Source: Pyrinomonadaceae bacterium (GTDB taxonomy: Bacteria; Acidobacteriota; Blastocatellia; Pyrinomonadales; Pyrinomonadaceae). Taken from it: a stretch of DNA of 64,000 nt. Position 1 is the stretch's first letter. Each line of letters begins with the position of its first letter. Below the pieces are notes generated by a model that saw only the letters and a list, made by a program, of their open reading frames with translations, did no database searches and was not told the origin of the DNA. Positions 17,698-26,365 of the stretch are shown here, piece by piece. Both the position numbers and the translations under genes were made by a program. The DNA is taken from NCBI GenBank assembly GCA_019186825.1, contig JABARP010000012.1, positions 111,225 to 175,224 on the forward strand, in the 5' to 3' direction.

Positions 17698-18699
17698 TTA
17701 ATAATTCGTCGCCGTGTTCCTGGCCGCTTCGCCGTGTTCGGCCAAGAACCTCTCGGCATCGATCGCTGCCATACATCCCGTTCCCGCTGCCGAGATCGCC
17801 TGACGATAATACGCATCCTGCGCATCGCCGCAAGCAAAAACGCCCGGGATGTTGGTCTTCATCGTGCGGCCTTCCGTCTTCAGATACCCAACTTCGTCCA
17901 TATCAAGCACGCCCTTAAAAAGGTCCGTATTCGGTTTGTGCCCGATCGCGATAAAGACACCCTGCGTTGCGAATTCGCTCGTCGCCTTGGTCGCGGAATT
18001 ATAGATCTCAATGCTTGAGACACCATCTGCCGCGGTACCATTTATCCGCTTGACCTCGGTGTTCCAAAGCACGTTGATCTTCTCGTGTGCAAGAACGCGT
18101 TCCTGCATGATCTTCGACGCACGGAACTCATCCCTGCGATGCACGATCGTCACACTTGACGCGAACTTCGTCAGAAAGAGAGCTTCTTCCATCGCCGTAT
18201 CGCCGCCCCCGACGACAACGATCGGCCGTTCGCGAAAGAAGAAACCGTCACAGGTCGCGCATGCGGAAACACCGTTGCCGCCAAGGCCCTCAGGGGTCGG
18301 CTCTTCACCCGGAATACCGAGCCACTTTGCCGAGGCACCCGTCGCGATGATCAGCGTTTCGGCTTCGATCAGGCTAGTAATTTCTGCAGAATCAACACTT
18401 TCCTTGCCGTAAAGTTTGAAGGGGCGGGACGATAGATCAACCTTATCGATCCACACGTTCACGATCTCAGTCCCGAAACGCAACGCCTGTTCGCGGAACT
18501 CATCCATTAAGATCGGCCCCATAATTCCCGAGCGAAATCCGGGGTAATTTTCGACGTCAGTGGTGATCGTGAGCTGGCCGCCGGGCTGAGGGCCCTCGAT
18601 AACGATCGGTTCCAACTGCGCACGCGAGGCATATATCGCTGCGGTCAAACCTGCCGGCCCGGAACCCAAGATCACGACCTTATGTTTGCTATGTTTCAT
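17698..18699 (-). CDS. trxB: thioredoxin-disulfide reductase
   Basis: A 333-residue flavoprotein reducing thioredoxin with NADPH. It has the FAD motif VVILGSGPAGLTAAIYASRA, PGGQLTITTDVENYPGF, the redox-active CATC in VSACATCDGFFF, the NADPH motif VVVGGGDTAMEEA, and the C-terminal GVFACGDAQDAYYRQAISAAGTGCMAAIDAERFL. Length and motifs are complete. It is the first gene of a three-gene minus-strand operon with the FmdB-like and VWA genes. Confidence 0.96.
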   Translation of the reverse strand: MKHSKHKVVILGSGPAGLTAAIYASRAQLEPIVIEGPQPGGQLTITTDVENYPGFRSGIMGPILMDEFREQALRFGTEIVNVWIDKVDLSSRPFKLYGKESVDSAEITSLIEAETLIIATGASAKWLGIPGEEPTPEGLGGNGVSACATCDGFFFRERPIVVVGGGDTAMEEALFLTKFASSVTIVHRRDEFRASKIMQERVLAHEKINVLWNTEVKRINGTAADGVSSIEIYNSATKATSEFATQGVFIAIGHKPNTDLFKGVLDMDEVGYLKTEGRTMKTNIPGVFACGDAQDAYYRQAISAAGTGCMAAIDAERFLAEHGEAARNTATNY

Positions 18700-18965
18700 T
18701 TATGTTATCGCCCTTTGCACCAAGATGCGCTGCCGATAAAGGCGTTGGCAATTCGTTTTTCATATAGTATAACTATCGTTAAGATAGTTCGTCTATTTTG
18801 TGGCCGATAAGCGCTCGGCTTTGTCCAAGAACAGTATCTCTAAATCGAACGCGGTGAAGGCGTCTTCCTCGCGAAAGTGTTGCTCGAACAGCGTGATCCC
18901 GCCGATCTTTTGGTTTCGGCAATGCGATAAGTGTTAAAATAGGCAGCACTTGCGGCCTCGGCAAA

Positions 18966-19343
18966 ATGCCCCTTTCCATGCAGTCGAAATTCGAAGAGAA
19001 GAGATTCGCTTTGCGGATGGCTCTTCGTTTGCCTATTGTCGTTTCGGGGCGGACCGAGGACGGCGCAGCGTGGAGCGAACCGACGGAAACGGACGATATT
19101 TCGACGCTCGGAGCCCTCTTTCAGCTAAATCAAAAGATCGAGCAGGGCGAAAGCCTCTATATCCGTTCGCATCGGCCTGACGGTGTACCCGTCGAGGTAA
19201 AGGCTGAAGCTGTTAGGATACTGCCTGCAAATTACGGTGCTTTGCGCGTCGGCGTCTCCATTGTCGAACCGAAAGAAAGCTGGCTACGCCTCTTCGTCGC
19301 CTGGATCGCCGACGACAACGTCGTCGAAGGGTATAGTGAGTAG
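18966..19343 (+). CDS. PilZ-like domain protein
   Basis: A 125-residue protein with the outline of a PilZ domain: an N-terminal KRFALRMALRLPIVVSGR segment (RxxxR-like arginines around residues 12-19), a central beta-rich region with DDISTLGALFQLNQKIEQGESLYI, and a GVSIVEP end. The classical D/NxSxxG motif reads DDISTLGA, which is compatible. Family members bind cyclic di-GMP, but binding is not certain here. The start could also be MQSKFEEKRF at 18978. The 266 bases before it back to trxB show no other gene. Confidence 0.6.
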   Translation: MPLSMQSKFEEKRFALRMALRLPIVVSGRTEDGAAWSEPTETDDISTLGALFQLNQKIEQGESLYIRSHRPDGVPVEVKAEAVRILPANYGALRVGVSIVEPKESWLRLFVAWIADDNVVEGYSE

Positions 19344-19414
19344 TTGTAGGATCGCGACGGCTCGACGCTAACGCATTTGCAACCTCTCTAAACTCTGCAG
19401 ATCACCAATTACCT

Positions 19415-20188
19415 ATGGAAACCATCACTATCGAGCGTCGCGGCCGCGTCGCGCTACTTACCATCAACCGTCCTGATAAATTGAACGCGCTGAATTCAGC
19501 CGTTCATAGCGAAGGCGTAGCAGCCCTCGACGAACTCCGCGCAGATAGCGAAGTACGCGTGCTTGTTCTCACTGGGTCGGGCGAAAAGGCATTCATTGCC
19601 GGCGCCGATATTTCGGAGTTCGAAGGCAATACACCCGTCGCGCAGAGAGACCTTTTCCATGAGCGGAGCCTCTTCAATTCGATCGATCAATTTCCAAAAC
19701 CGGTGATCGCGATGATCGACGGCTTTTGTCTCGGCGGCGGTAACGAGCTTGCGATGGCGTGTGATATCCGCATTGCGAGCGATAGGTCGCGCTTTTCGCA
19801 GCCTGAGATCAACCTCGGCATCATTCCCGGCGGCGGCGGTACTCAGCGGCTCACGAATCTTGTTGGCGAAGGCCGTGCAATGGAAATGATCCTCACAGGC
19901 GATATGATCGACGCTGCGACCGCCGAGCGATTCGGTCTCGTCAACCACGTTTATCCTTTCGCGGAGCTCGAAGCCGAAACGATGAAGCTTGCCGAGAAGA
20001 TCGCCGAGAAAGCCCCGATCGCCCTCCAACTTTGTAAGGAGGCCGTTAAGTTCGCTTCGAGATCGAACCTTGATGAAGGGCTCCGCCGTGAGGTCGATCT
20101 TTTCGCCTTAGTTTTCTCGACCGAAGATAAAAAAGAGGGCATCTCAGCATTTCTCGAAAAGCGAAAGCCCGACTTCAAAGGAAAGTAA
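19415..20188 (+). CDS. enoyl-CoA hydratase/isomerase
   Basis: A 257-residue crotonase-family enzyme that hydrates 2-enoyl-CoA in fatty acid oxidation. RPDKLNALNSAV, the oxyanion-hole stretch FIAGADISEFEG, GFCLGGGNELAMACDIRIAS (first catalytic Glu) and FSQPEINLGIIPGGGGTQRL (second catalytic Glu) are all present, so full hydratase activity is expected. It probably shares a transcript with the DNA methyltransferase gene 12 bases downstream, without an evident functional link. Confidence 0.92.
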   Translation: METITIERRGRVALLTINRPDKLNALNSAVHSEGVAALDELRADSEVRVLVLTGSGEKAFIAGADISEFEGNTPVAQRDLFHERSLFNSIDQFPKPVIAMIDGFCLGGGNELAMACDIRIASDRSRFSQPEINLGIIPGGGGTQRLTNLVGEGRAMEMILTGDMIDAATAERFGLVNHVYPFAELEAETMKLAEKIAEKAPIALQLCKEAVKFASRSNLDEGLRREVDLFALVFSTEDKKEGISAFLEKRKPDFKGK

Positions 20189-20200
20189 GAAGAGCGGCCG

Positions 20201-21007
20201 ATGCGACTAGGCAGAATATATACCGAAAATTGTCTGTCCACCATGCAGCGCATGGACGATGACTTTCTGGACATGACAATTACGAGTCCGCCTTACGACG
20301 ACCTTCGCGATTACAACGGCTACCATTTCCCGGTCGAGGAGATCGCCGAGTCGCTCTTTCGTAAGACAAAGACCGGTGGCGTCGTGATCTGGGTCGTCGG
20401 CGATCGGACGGTGAACGGGAATGAAACACTTACAAGTTTTCGGCACGCGCTTACATTCCAGGACATAGGATTTCGTGTGCACGACACGATGATCTACGTC
20501 AAAAACAATCCGATTCCCAGCGATTGCGGGCGGCGTTATCGGCAAGCCTTCGAGTATATGTTCTGCTTCAGCAAGGGCCAGCCGAAAACATTCGATCCGA
20601 TAACGGAACCGACCAAGTCAGCAGGGCAACAGATCACCGCGTTTCGGATAACAGGGAAGGGCCGTGGCAACGTGCCGGATGAAGACATCGGCCGAAAGAT
20701 CAAGAGCGAGCGAAAGGTAACGAACATCTTCGGGTACAACGTCGGCACTTCCAGCTCAAAGGACAAGATCGCATTTCGCCATCCCGCAATATTCCCGGAA
20801 CTATTGGTTGCGGACCAGATCAGGAGTTGGACGAAACCCGGCGATATTGTGTACGACTGCTTCATGGGGAGCGGAACCACCGCAAAGATCGCACATCAGT
20901 TGGATCGACAATGGCTTGGCTCAGAGGTTTCCGAAGAATATGTCGCGATCGCGTATGAGCGCCTAAGGCCATATATTCCCCAACTTGACCTTGCTGCGGC
21001 GGGCTAG
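20201..21007 (+). CDS. orphan DNA methyltransferase (N4-cytosine or N6-adenine, beta-type order)
   Basis: A 268-residue site-specific DNA methyltransferase. Catalytic motif IV is DMTITSPPYDDLRDY at about residue 25-40; the SAM-binding motif FMGSGTT (YDCFMGSGTTAKIAHQLDRQWLGSEV) lies C-terminally near 225, giving the beta-class order. TSPPY favours N4-cytosine methylation but does not exclude N6-adenine. GRRYRQAFEYMFCFSKGQPKTF is a typical mid-region stretch. No restriction endonuclease is adjacent, so it looks like an orphan methylase or part of a distant system. Confidence 0.88.
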   Translation: MRLGRIYTENCLSTMQRMDDDFLDMTITSPPYDDLRDYNGYHFPVEEIAESLFRKTKTGGVVIWVVGDRTVNGNETLTSFRHALTFQDIGFRVHDTMIYVKNNPIPSDCGRRYRQAFEYMFCFSKGQPKTFDPITEPTKSAGQQITAFRITGKGRGNVPDEDIGRKIKSERKVTNIFGYNVGTSSSKDKIAFRHPAIFPELLVADQIRSWTKPGDIVYDCFMGSGTTAKIAHQLDRQWLGSEVSEEYVAIAYERLRPYIPQLDLAAAG

Positions 21008-21151
21008 GCCATTGGGGCTTGCTATTGCACGGAATACGTCGTCTCAACGTAGCGTCGTTCCCTTTCTTGACCCGCCTTCACCTTTTCGCTAAAGTCATTA
21101 GTTGCTTTCGGATCTCATTTTTGAGATCGATAAGTTGAAATTCCAATACTC

Positions 21152-21227
21152 GGGGACGTAGCTCAGCTGGGAGAGCGCATGAATGGCATTCATGAGGTCA
21201 GGGGTTCGATCCCCCTCGTCTCCACCA
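21152..21227 (+). tRNA. tRNA-Ala (GGC anticodon)
   Basis: Complete cloverleaf with a 7-bp acceptor stem (GGGGACG with CGTCTCC, one G-T pair), D-arm GCTC-AGCTGGGA-GAGC, anticodon arm CATGA-atGGCat-TCATG, T-arm AGGGG-TTCGATC-CCCCT and an encoded CCA end. Position 34-36 reads GGC, which decodes alanine GCC/GCT codons. No integration scar is seen next to it. Confidence 0.97.
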
Positions 21228-21280
21228 ACCTTTTTCCAATCCAACACATTACGAGTGCTTTTCCCGAAACGCTGTCGACG

Positions 21281-23206
21281 TTAGAGGCCGAGTTGTTGGA
21301 GAACGGTTTTGAATCGCGGGTCGTCCGCATAGTCATTCCAGCGGCCGTTCACCTTTATGAACACGGCGTCCGCTTCGTGCTCGGCAACAGAACGCTCAAG
21401 GTTGTCGAGAGCCTTTTCACGGTCACCAAGGCCGTTATAAATGGCGGCATAGCTATAAAAGGGAACATAGCGGCCAGATGCCCGGAGGTCGGCGATAGCC
21501 TGCTCGGCCCCGGCCCGATCGCCCATCTTTGCATGCGTATAGCCGATCTCGGTAATTGGGACGATGCTGCCTATACCCGAGTGTGCGCGCGCGTTCTCAA
21601 ACTCGGTCAATGCTTCGGCGTATCGTCCCTGTGATACGTCGATACGGCCAAGTAAATTACGAGCGATCCAAAAATTCGGCTCGATCTCAAATACTTTTTG
21701 AGTTTGTTTGATCGCCTGATCTGTCCTGCCAGCAAAAAACAGGGCCTGAGCATATAGTGTATTTGTCATTAGCGAGACCGGATCGAGGTCAACCGACCGC
21801 TCTGCCTCGCTGACCGCTTCGTCGCTACGGCCCTCAACAGAACGCATATGTGCAAAACTCGCGTGAATTTCGGCGTCATTTGGGCCGAGGCCAATGGCCT
21901 TGCGATATTCTTGCTCAGCAGCTTTCCAATCGCGCAAATAGACGTAATCAACCCAGCCGAGCGACGCGTGAGCCGCAGCGAGGTTTGAATCAAGGTCTAG
22001 AGCACGCGTTGCAGCTTCGCGCGTCTGTTCCATTGCCTCGCTTGACTTCATCGTCCAGCCCGAAAAGGCCATTATGCTCGAACAACGAGCAATTCCTGCA
22101 TAGGCGAGAGCGTAGTTCGGGTCAGCATCGAGAGCCCGCCGATAGAGGGCGATCGCCTGTTTCAGGCTGTCCTCCGTGGCCTTTGAGGCATGATATCTAC
22201 CGAGCAGGTAAAGCTGGTAGGCGTCGTTATTCTGCGTGCTACGGCTAGTAGCTGCTTGGATCTCAAAGGGTCTTAAGCCTAATCGAAGGTTGTTTGCAAT
22301 ATCCTTCGCGATCTCGCTCTGCGCGGTCATAATGTCCGTCGAGCTTCGGACGTACTGATTCGCCCAAAGTTGCGAATCATTTTTGCCATCAATGAGTCGT
22401 ATGTCGATGACATACTTATCACCGAGGCGTTTCACATCACCGGTAACCAGTGTATCGACGGCGAGTGTGTTTGCGATCTTTCGCACATCGGATTGATCCG
22501 ACCTGAATCGAAAGGCGGAGTTGCGCGAGACGACCTCTAGGCCCGAAAGCCGCGAGAGGTCGTCCGTAACGCCATCGGTTATCCCGTCAGAAAGAAACTC
22601 GGTATTTTGGTCGCCTGTGCTATTTACAAGTGGCAGAACAGCGAGCCTTTTGCCGGAAGGGATACCTCCTGACGTTCGGCTACGAAGAATCGCAAAGGCA
22701 GCGAGACCTACGATCAGTATGCCTATCACCGAAAGCCATACCCAACGCGTCGAAGTCTTCCTCACAGTCGATGAGCGTTGTTCCGCGGCCGGCGCGGGTT
22801 CCCGAACTTCCGCAGCCGACAATTCCACCGAAGGCAGATCACCGTTCTGAGCAAAGGCCGGTTTCGTATCTCGAACCGCGATAACGACATCGGGCAGGAA
22901 TCGATAACCCCTGCCGCGGACGGTCTCAATATACGCCACGCCGGGGTCGCGGGCCTCAAACACGTGTCGGAGCGTGGAAATGTTCTTGTCGAGAGTGTTT
23001 TCTTCTACAAATGAGTCGGCCCACACCTCGGCCAGAAGCTCGTCTTTAGTGACGAGGCTACGGCTGTGCTCCAACAGTACCCGCAACACCTCGAAAGCCT
23101 TATCCGTGATCTGGATCCGTTCGCTGCCGCGGGCGAAGTACCGTTCGCGCTGATCGAGGCGGAAATCATTGAATTCAAAAATGATATTTCCCTTCTCAGA
23201 CATCAC
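21281..23206 (-). CDS. ToxR/CadC-type winged-helix regulator with TolB-like and TPR domains
   Basis: A 641-residue membrane-bound regulator of a type abundant in Acidobacteria. The N-terminal OmpR-like winged helix reads FNDFRLDQRERYF ... DKAFEVLRVLLEHSRSLVTKDELLAEVW and VEENTLDKNISTLRHVF ... YIETVRGRGYRF. One transmembrane helix follows near residue 155-175 (WVWLSVIGILIVGLAAFAIL). Next is a TolB-N/adenylate cyclase-associated domain (KRLAVLPLVNSTGD ... FLSDGITDGVTDDLSRLSGLEVVSRNSAFRF), then about seven TPR units to the end. It probably senses an envelope signal; targets unknown. Confidence 0.9.
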   Translation of the reverse strand: MMSEKGNIIFEFNDFRLDQRERYFARGSERIQITDKAFEVLRVLLEHSRSLVTKDELLAEVWADSFVEENTLDKNISTLRHVFEARDPGVAYIETVRGRGYRFLPDVVIAVRDTKPAFAQNGDLPSVELSAAEVREPAPAAEQRSSTVRKTSTRWVWLSVIGILIVGLAAFAILRSRTSGGIPSGKRLAVLPLVNSTGDQNTEFLSDGITDGVTDDLSRLSGLEVVSRNSAFRFRSDQSDVRKIANTLAVDTLVTGDVKRLGDKYVIDIRLIDGKNDSQLWANQYVRSSTDIMTAQSEIAKDIANNLRLGLRPFEIQAATSRSTQNNDAYQLYLLGRYHASKATEDSLKQAIALYRRALDADPNYALAYAGIARCSSIMAFSGWTMKSSEAMEQTREAATRALDLDSNLAAAHASLGWVDYVYLRDWKAAEQEYRKAIGLGPNDAEIHASFAHMRSVEGRSDEAVSEAERSVDLDPVSLMTNTLYAQALFFAGRTDQAIKQTQKVFEIEPNFWIARNLLGRIDVSQGRYAEALTEFENARAHSGIGSIVPITEIGYTHAKMGDRAGAEQAIADLRASGRYVPFYSYAAIYNGLGDREKALDNLERSVAEHEADAVFIKVNGRWNDYADDPRFKTVLQQLGL

Positions 23207-23477
23207 AGATCGATGATTTCAGTAAAATTTCAGACAACTTTCAGACAGCTTGAAAGACTTCTCCGCACCGGGAGCCATAGCATTCCGATAACGCATTGAG
23301 AAACTTGAGCAGATCGGCAGGAGAGGATATCTCAGTCACTCGCGGCCCTCGAAGAAGATCACTTAAGTCTACAACTCCGCGCTAACTGGCCGCAATAGCC
23401 ATTAGGGCCATGCTCACAACCTGTCTATCGATGCGAAACAGCGGTTCTTACAACCGAAGCAAAACAAAGGAGAGTTT

Positions 23478-24644
23478 ATGAGAAAAGTAGTTACTTCTAT
23501 TGCAACGGGGATATTCCTCACTGTGTACTTTTCCCTGGTCGGCGTTGCACAGACCACAACCGTGATCACGACCGGGCTCAACCGCCCGACAAAGGTGATC
23601 AGCGGCCCACGTGGCTCCCTGCTCGTATCCGAAGCCGGGGCATTTTCGCCAAATACCGGACGCGTAGTGGTCATCGATCGAAATACCGGCGTGATGCATC
23701 CGCTCATTACCGGCTTGCCGTCGGCAGTTGACAACCTTAGCGGCCCACCGGACCCGGACGGTACGACCGCGATACTACTCGAGGGCCAGTCGCTCTACAT
23801 CGTCTCAGGTGTCGGCGATGCGGTCACAAACATTGGCGGCGCGCAGGTTCCGACCGGGACAGATTCATCCCCGATCTTCAACTCCGTCCTTCAGGTATTT
23901 CTGCCGCCGCATTTCGAATCGCTCCATAGCGAATTCCATATGACGATAGACGACCAGAATGACCTTGCTCGAGGACGTTGGGTTTGGATCAGGAATGCCG
24001 AAGGGCGATCGATCATCGTGAGGCTAGTCGTAAATATGCCGGACTATAAACCGGAACCGACACCTACCCATCCGGACGCCGTTCGCTCAGCCCATCTTTA
24101 TGGCATAGACAGCTTTGGCTGGTACCTTTACGTCGCCGATGCTTCGTACAATATGGTCTACAGGATCAACAAGTTCACCGGTCATGCGACTGTCCTCGCC
24201 GAAATGCCTACGCGGCCGAATCCCTTGTTCGGAACGATCGGTGGACCAACTGTCGAGGCCGTTCCCGACAACGTGCGTAGGCTCGGGCGAAAGCTTCTGA
24301 TCCCTGAGCTCACCGGCTTCCCGTTCGTTGCCGGACTTGCGGATGTCAAGGCGGTCGATATGCGTACGGGCGAGCAATCAACGATCATCTCGGGTTTGGC
24401 CTCGGCTATGGACGTCCTACCGGTCGAAGAGCCGGATTGCCGAACTGGCTATTATGCGCTCGAATTCAGCGCGAATCAGCTCGGCGGTGCGCCCGGGCGC
24501 CTGCGGTACTTTGCCGCTGACGGCAGCGTGTCGGTCATAGCCCCGGCACTCGCCACGCCAACGAGTATGTTTCGCGACGAACGCACAGGATCTTTCTTCG
24601 TGACAAATATCTTTCCTGGCACTATCACACGCATCGATCCGTGA
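23478..24644 (+). CDS. exported ScyD/ScyE-like beta-propeller protein
   Basis: A 388-residue secreted protein with signal peptide MRKVVTSIATGIFLTVYFSLVGVAQ. The body begins VITTGLNRPTKVISGPRGSLLVSEAG and contains further propeller-like blades (DSFGWYLYVADASYNMVYRINKFTGHATVLAEM; DERTGSFFVTNIFPGTITRID). This pattern matches the ScyD/ScyE family, which is widespread beyond scytonemin producers and has no settled biochemical role there. It is preceded by about 270 bases without a gene and followed by a weak terminator. Confidence 0.75.
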   Translation: MRKVVTSIATGIFLTVYFSLVGVAQTTTVITTGLNRPTKVISGPRGSLLVSEAGAFSPNTGRVVVIDRNTGVMHPLITGLPSAVDNLSGPPDPDGTTAILLEGQSLYIVSGVGDAVTNIGGAQVPTGTDSSPIFNSVLQVFLPPHFESLHSEFHMTIDDQNDLARGRWVWIRNAEGRSIIVRLVVNMPDYKPEPTPTHPDAVRSAHLYGIDSFGWYLYVADASYNMVYRINKFTGHATVLAEMPTRPNPLFGTIGGPTVEAVPDNVRRLGRKLLIPELTGFPFVAGLADVKAVDMRTGEQSTIISGLASAMDVLPVEEPDCRTGYYALEFSANQLGGAPGRLRYFAADGSVSVIAPALATPTSMFRDERTGSFFVTNIFPGTITRIDP

Positions 24645-24729
24645 TGCTTGAGACTTCGCGGTGGGGTTTCGGCCTCACCGCATTGTTTAACGGTTAAAAG
24701 ACTTGCCACTAACCTTTTCCTCACTTCGC

Positions 24730-24760
24730 GACCTGCCGCAGGGCAGGTCATTTCTTCTCC
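24730..24760 (+). terminator. possible terminator hairpin after the ScyD-like gene
   Basis: A perfect 8-bp stem GACCTGCC-gcag-GGCAGGTC (24730-24749) followed by ATTTCTTCTCC, a mixed pyrimidine run. It lies 86 bases after the ScyD-like stop and about 110 bases before malQ. The weak T-run makes it a moderate candidate only. Confidence 0.5.
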
Positions 24761-24856
24761 GACTAACAGAACTTACCGCCCGCGCAACAAAAACGGACGA
24801 CGGAGTTTTCGGCCGAATTGTATTTTTCGAACTCAAGGCTATAAGGTCATAGGTAT

Positions 24857-26365
24857 ATGGAATTTAGCCGTGCTTCGGGTATTTTGTTTCATCCGACATC
24901 GCTTCCCGGACCCTTTGGGATCGGCGACCTTGGGAGCGAAGCTTATAAATTCGTCGATGCCCTTGCGGCTGCAGGGCAGAAATACTGGCAGATCTTGCCG
25001 CTCGGTCCGACCGGCTGGGGCGATTCTCCGTATCAATGCTATTCCGCATTTGCGGGTAACACTCTGCTGATCTCACCTGAAAAACTACGAGACGAAGGCC
25101 TCATTTCGAACGAGTTACTCGATCATCGGCCAACTTTTCGCGATCAAAGGGTCGATTACGGCGCCGTCACCGAATGGAAGGCTGACGTGTTAGACGCGGC
25201 CGCTGCGAAATTCGCATCAGGCGGCTTCGACGAACTTCGCGCAGCCTTTGACACGTTTTGCCGCGAGAATGCGTTCTGGCTCGACGACTACGCTCTCTAT
25301 CGTGCAGCGAGAACTGCCCACGGCGACAAGGCCTGGTACGAATGGCCTGAAGATCTACGCATTCGCCGCGAAAACGCGCTAAATGCCGCTAGAGGCATTT
25401 TGAAGAGCGAGATCGCGGCCCAGAAATTGTGGCAGTTCCTTTTCTATCGCGAATGGCGCAAGCTGAAAGCGTACGCCGCCGAGAAAGGGATCAAGATCAT
25501 CGGCGACATACCGATATTCGTCGCACTGGATTCGAGCGATGTTTGGTGCAATCAGAGCGAATTCAAACTGAATGCTGACGGTTCGCCGAAGGTCGTCTCA
25601 GGAGTCCCGCCGGATTTTTTCTCGTCCACGGGGCAGCTTTGGGGAAACCCGATCTATGACTGGGATGCGATGGTCAAGGACGGATTCAGTTGGTGGGTCG
25701 CACGAATTGCCTGGACGCTCGAGGCCGTCGATATTGTTCGAATCGATCATTTCCGCGGTTTCGAAGCTTGCTGGGAAGTGCCCGGCAAGAATAAGACTGC
25801 GGAACATGGCGAATGGGTAAAGGCCGCGGGAGATGAGCTGTTTTCGGCGGTCGTGAAAGATCTCGGCCACATACCGATGATCGCCGAAGACCTCGGGTTC
25901 ATCACGCCGGAGGTACTTGCTCTGCGCGACAAGTACGAGATACCGGGAATGCGTGTGCTGCAATTCGGGTTCGGCGGAAATCCGAATGACGACCATCTGC
26001 CTCACAGATACGTGCCGCACTGTGTCGCGTACACCGGTACGCATGATAATGACACTGCCGTCGGTTGGTTCAATACGATGCGGAAACGACGGGCTACGTC
26101 GGCACAGACAGCTCTTGCCCTAAAGTATCTGAACGGGCGGCCTCGTTCGGTCAACTGGGATATGATCCGCGGAGTTTGGTCGTCGGTCGCTGATACTGCG
26201 ATCGCGCCGATGCAGGATGTGCTTGGTTTGGGCGAGGAGGCACGTATGAACCTACCTGCGACGATCGGTTCGAATTGGGCTTGGCGAATGGAAGAAGGTG
26301 CCTTCTCAGAAGCCTGCATCGCACGGCTCGCAGAAATGACACAGATCTACGGACGCGCGGGTTAG
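24857..26365 (+). CDS. malQ: 4-alpha-glucanotransferase (amylomaltase, GH77)
   Basis: A 502-residue GH77 enzyme that transfers alpha-1,4-glucan segments, used in maltodextrin or glycogen metabolism. Family landmarks are SGILFHPTSLPGPFGIGDLG, WQILPLGPTGWGDSPYQCYSAFAGN, IIGDIPIFVALDSSDVWC, GVPPDFFSSTGQLWGNPIYDWDAM, the catalytic nucleophile region VDIVRIDHFRGF, IAEDLGFIT (acid/base Glu) and AYTGTHDNDTAVGW. All catalytic residues are visible. It overlaps the convergent large secreted-protein gene by 4 bases at their ends. Confidence 0.96.
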   Translation: MEFSRASGILFHPTSLPGPFGIGDLGSEAYKFVDALAAAGQKYWQILPLGPTGWGDSPYQCYSAFAGNTLLISPEKLRDEGLISNELLDHRPTFRDQRVDYGAVTEWKADVLDAAAAKFASGGFDELRAAFDTFCRENAFWLDDYALYRAARTAHGDKAWYEWPEDLRIRRENALNAARGILKSEIAAQKLWQFLFYREWRKLKAYAAEKGIKIIGDIPIFVALDSSDVWCNQSEFKLNADGSPKVVSGVPPDFFSSTGQLWGNPIYDWDAMVKDGFSWWVARIAWTLEAVDIVRIDHFRGFEACWEVPGKNKTAEHGEWVKAAGDELFSAVVKDLGHIPMIAEDLGFITPEVLALRDKYEIPGMRVLQFGFGGNPNDDHLPHRYVPHCVAYTGTHDNDTAVGWFNTMRKRRATSAQTALALKYLNGRPRSVNWDMIRGVWSSVADTAIAPMQDVLGLGEEARMNLPATIGSNWAWRMEEGAFSEACIARLAEMTQIYGRAG

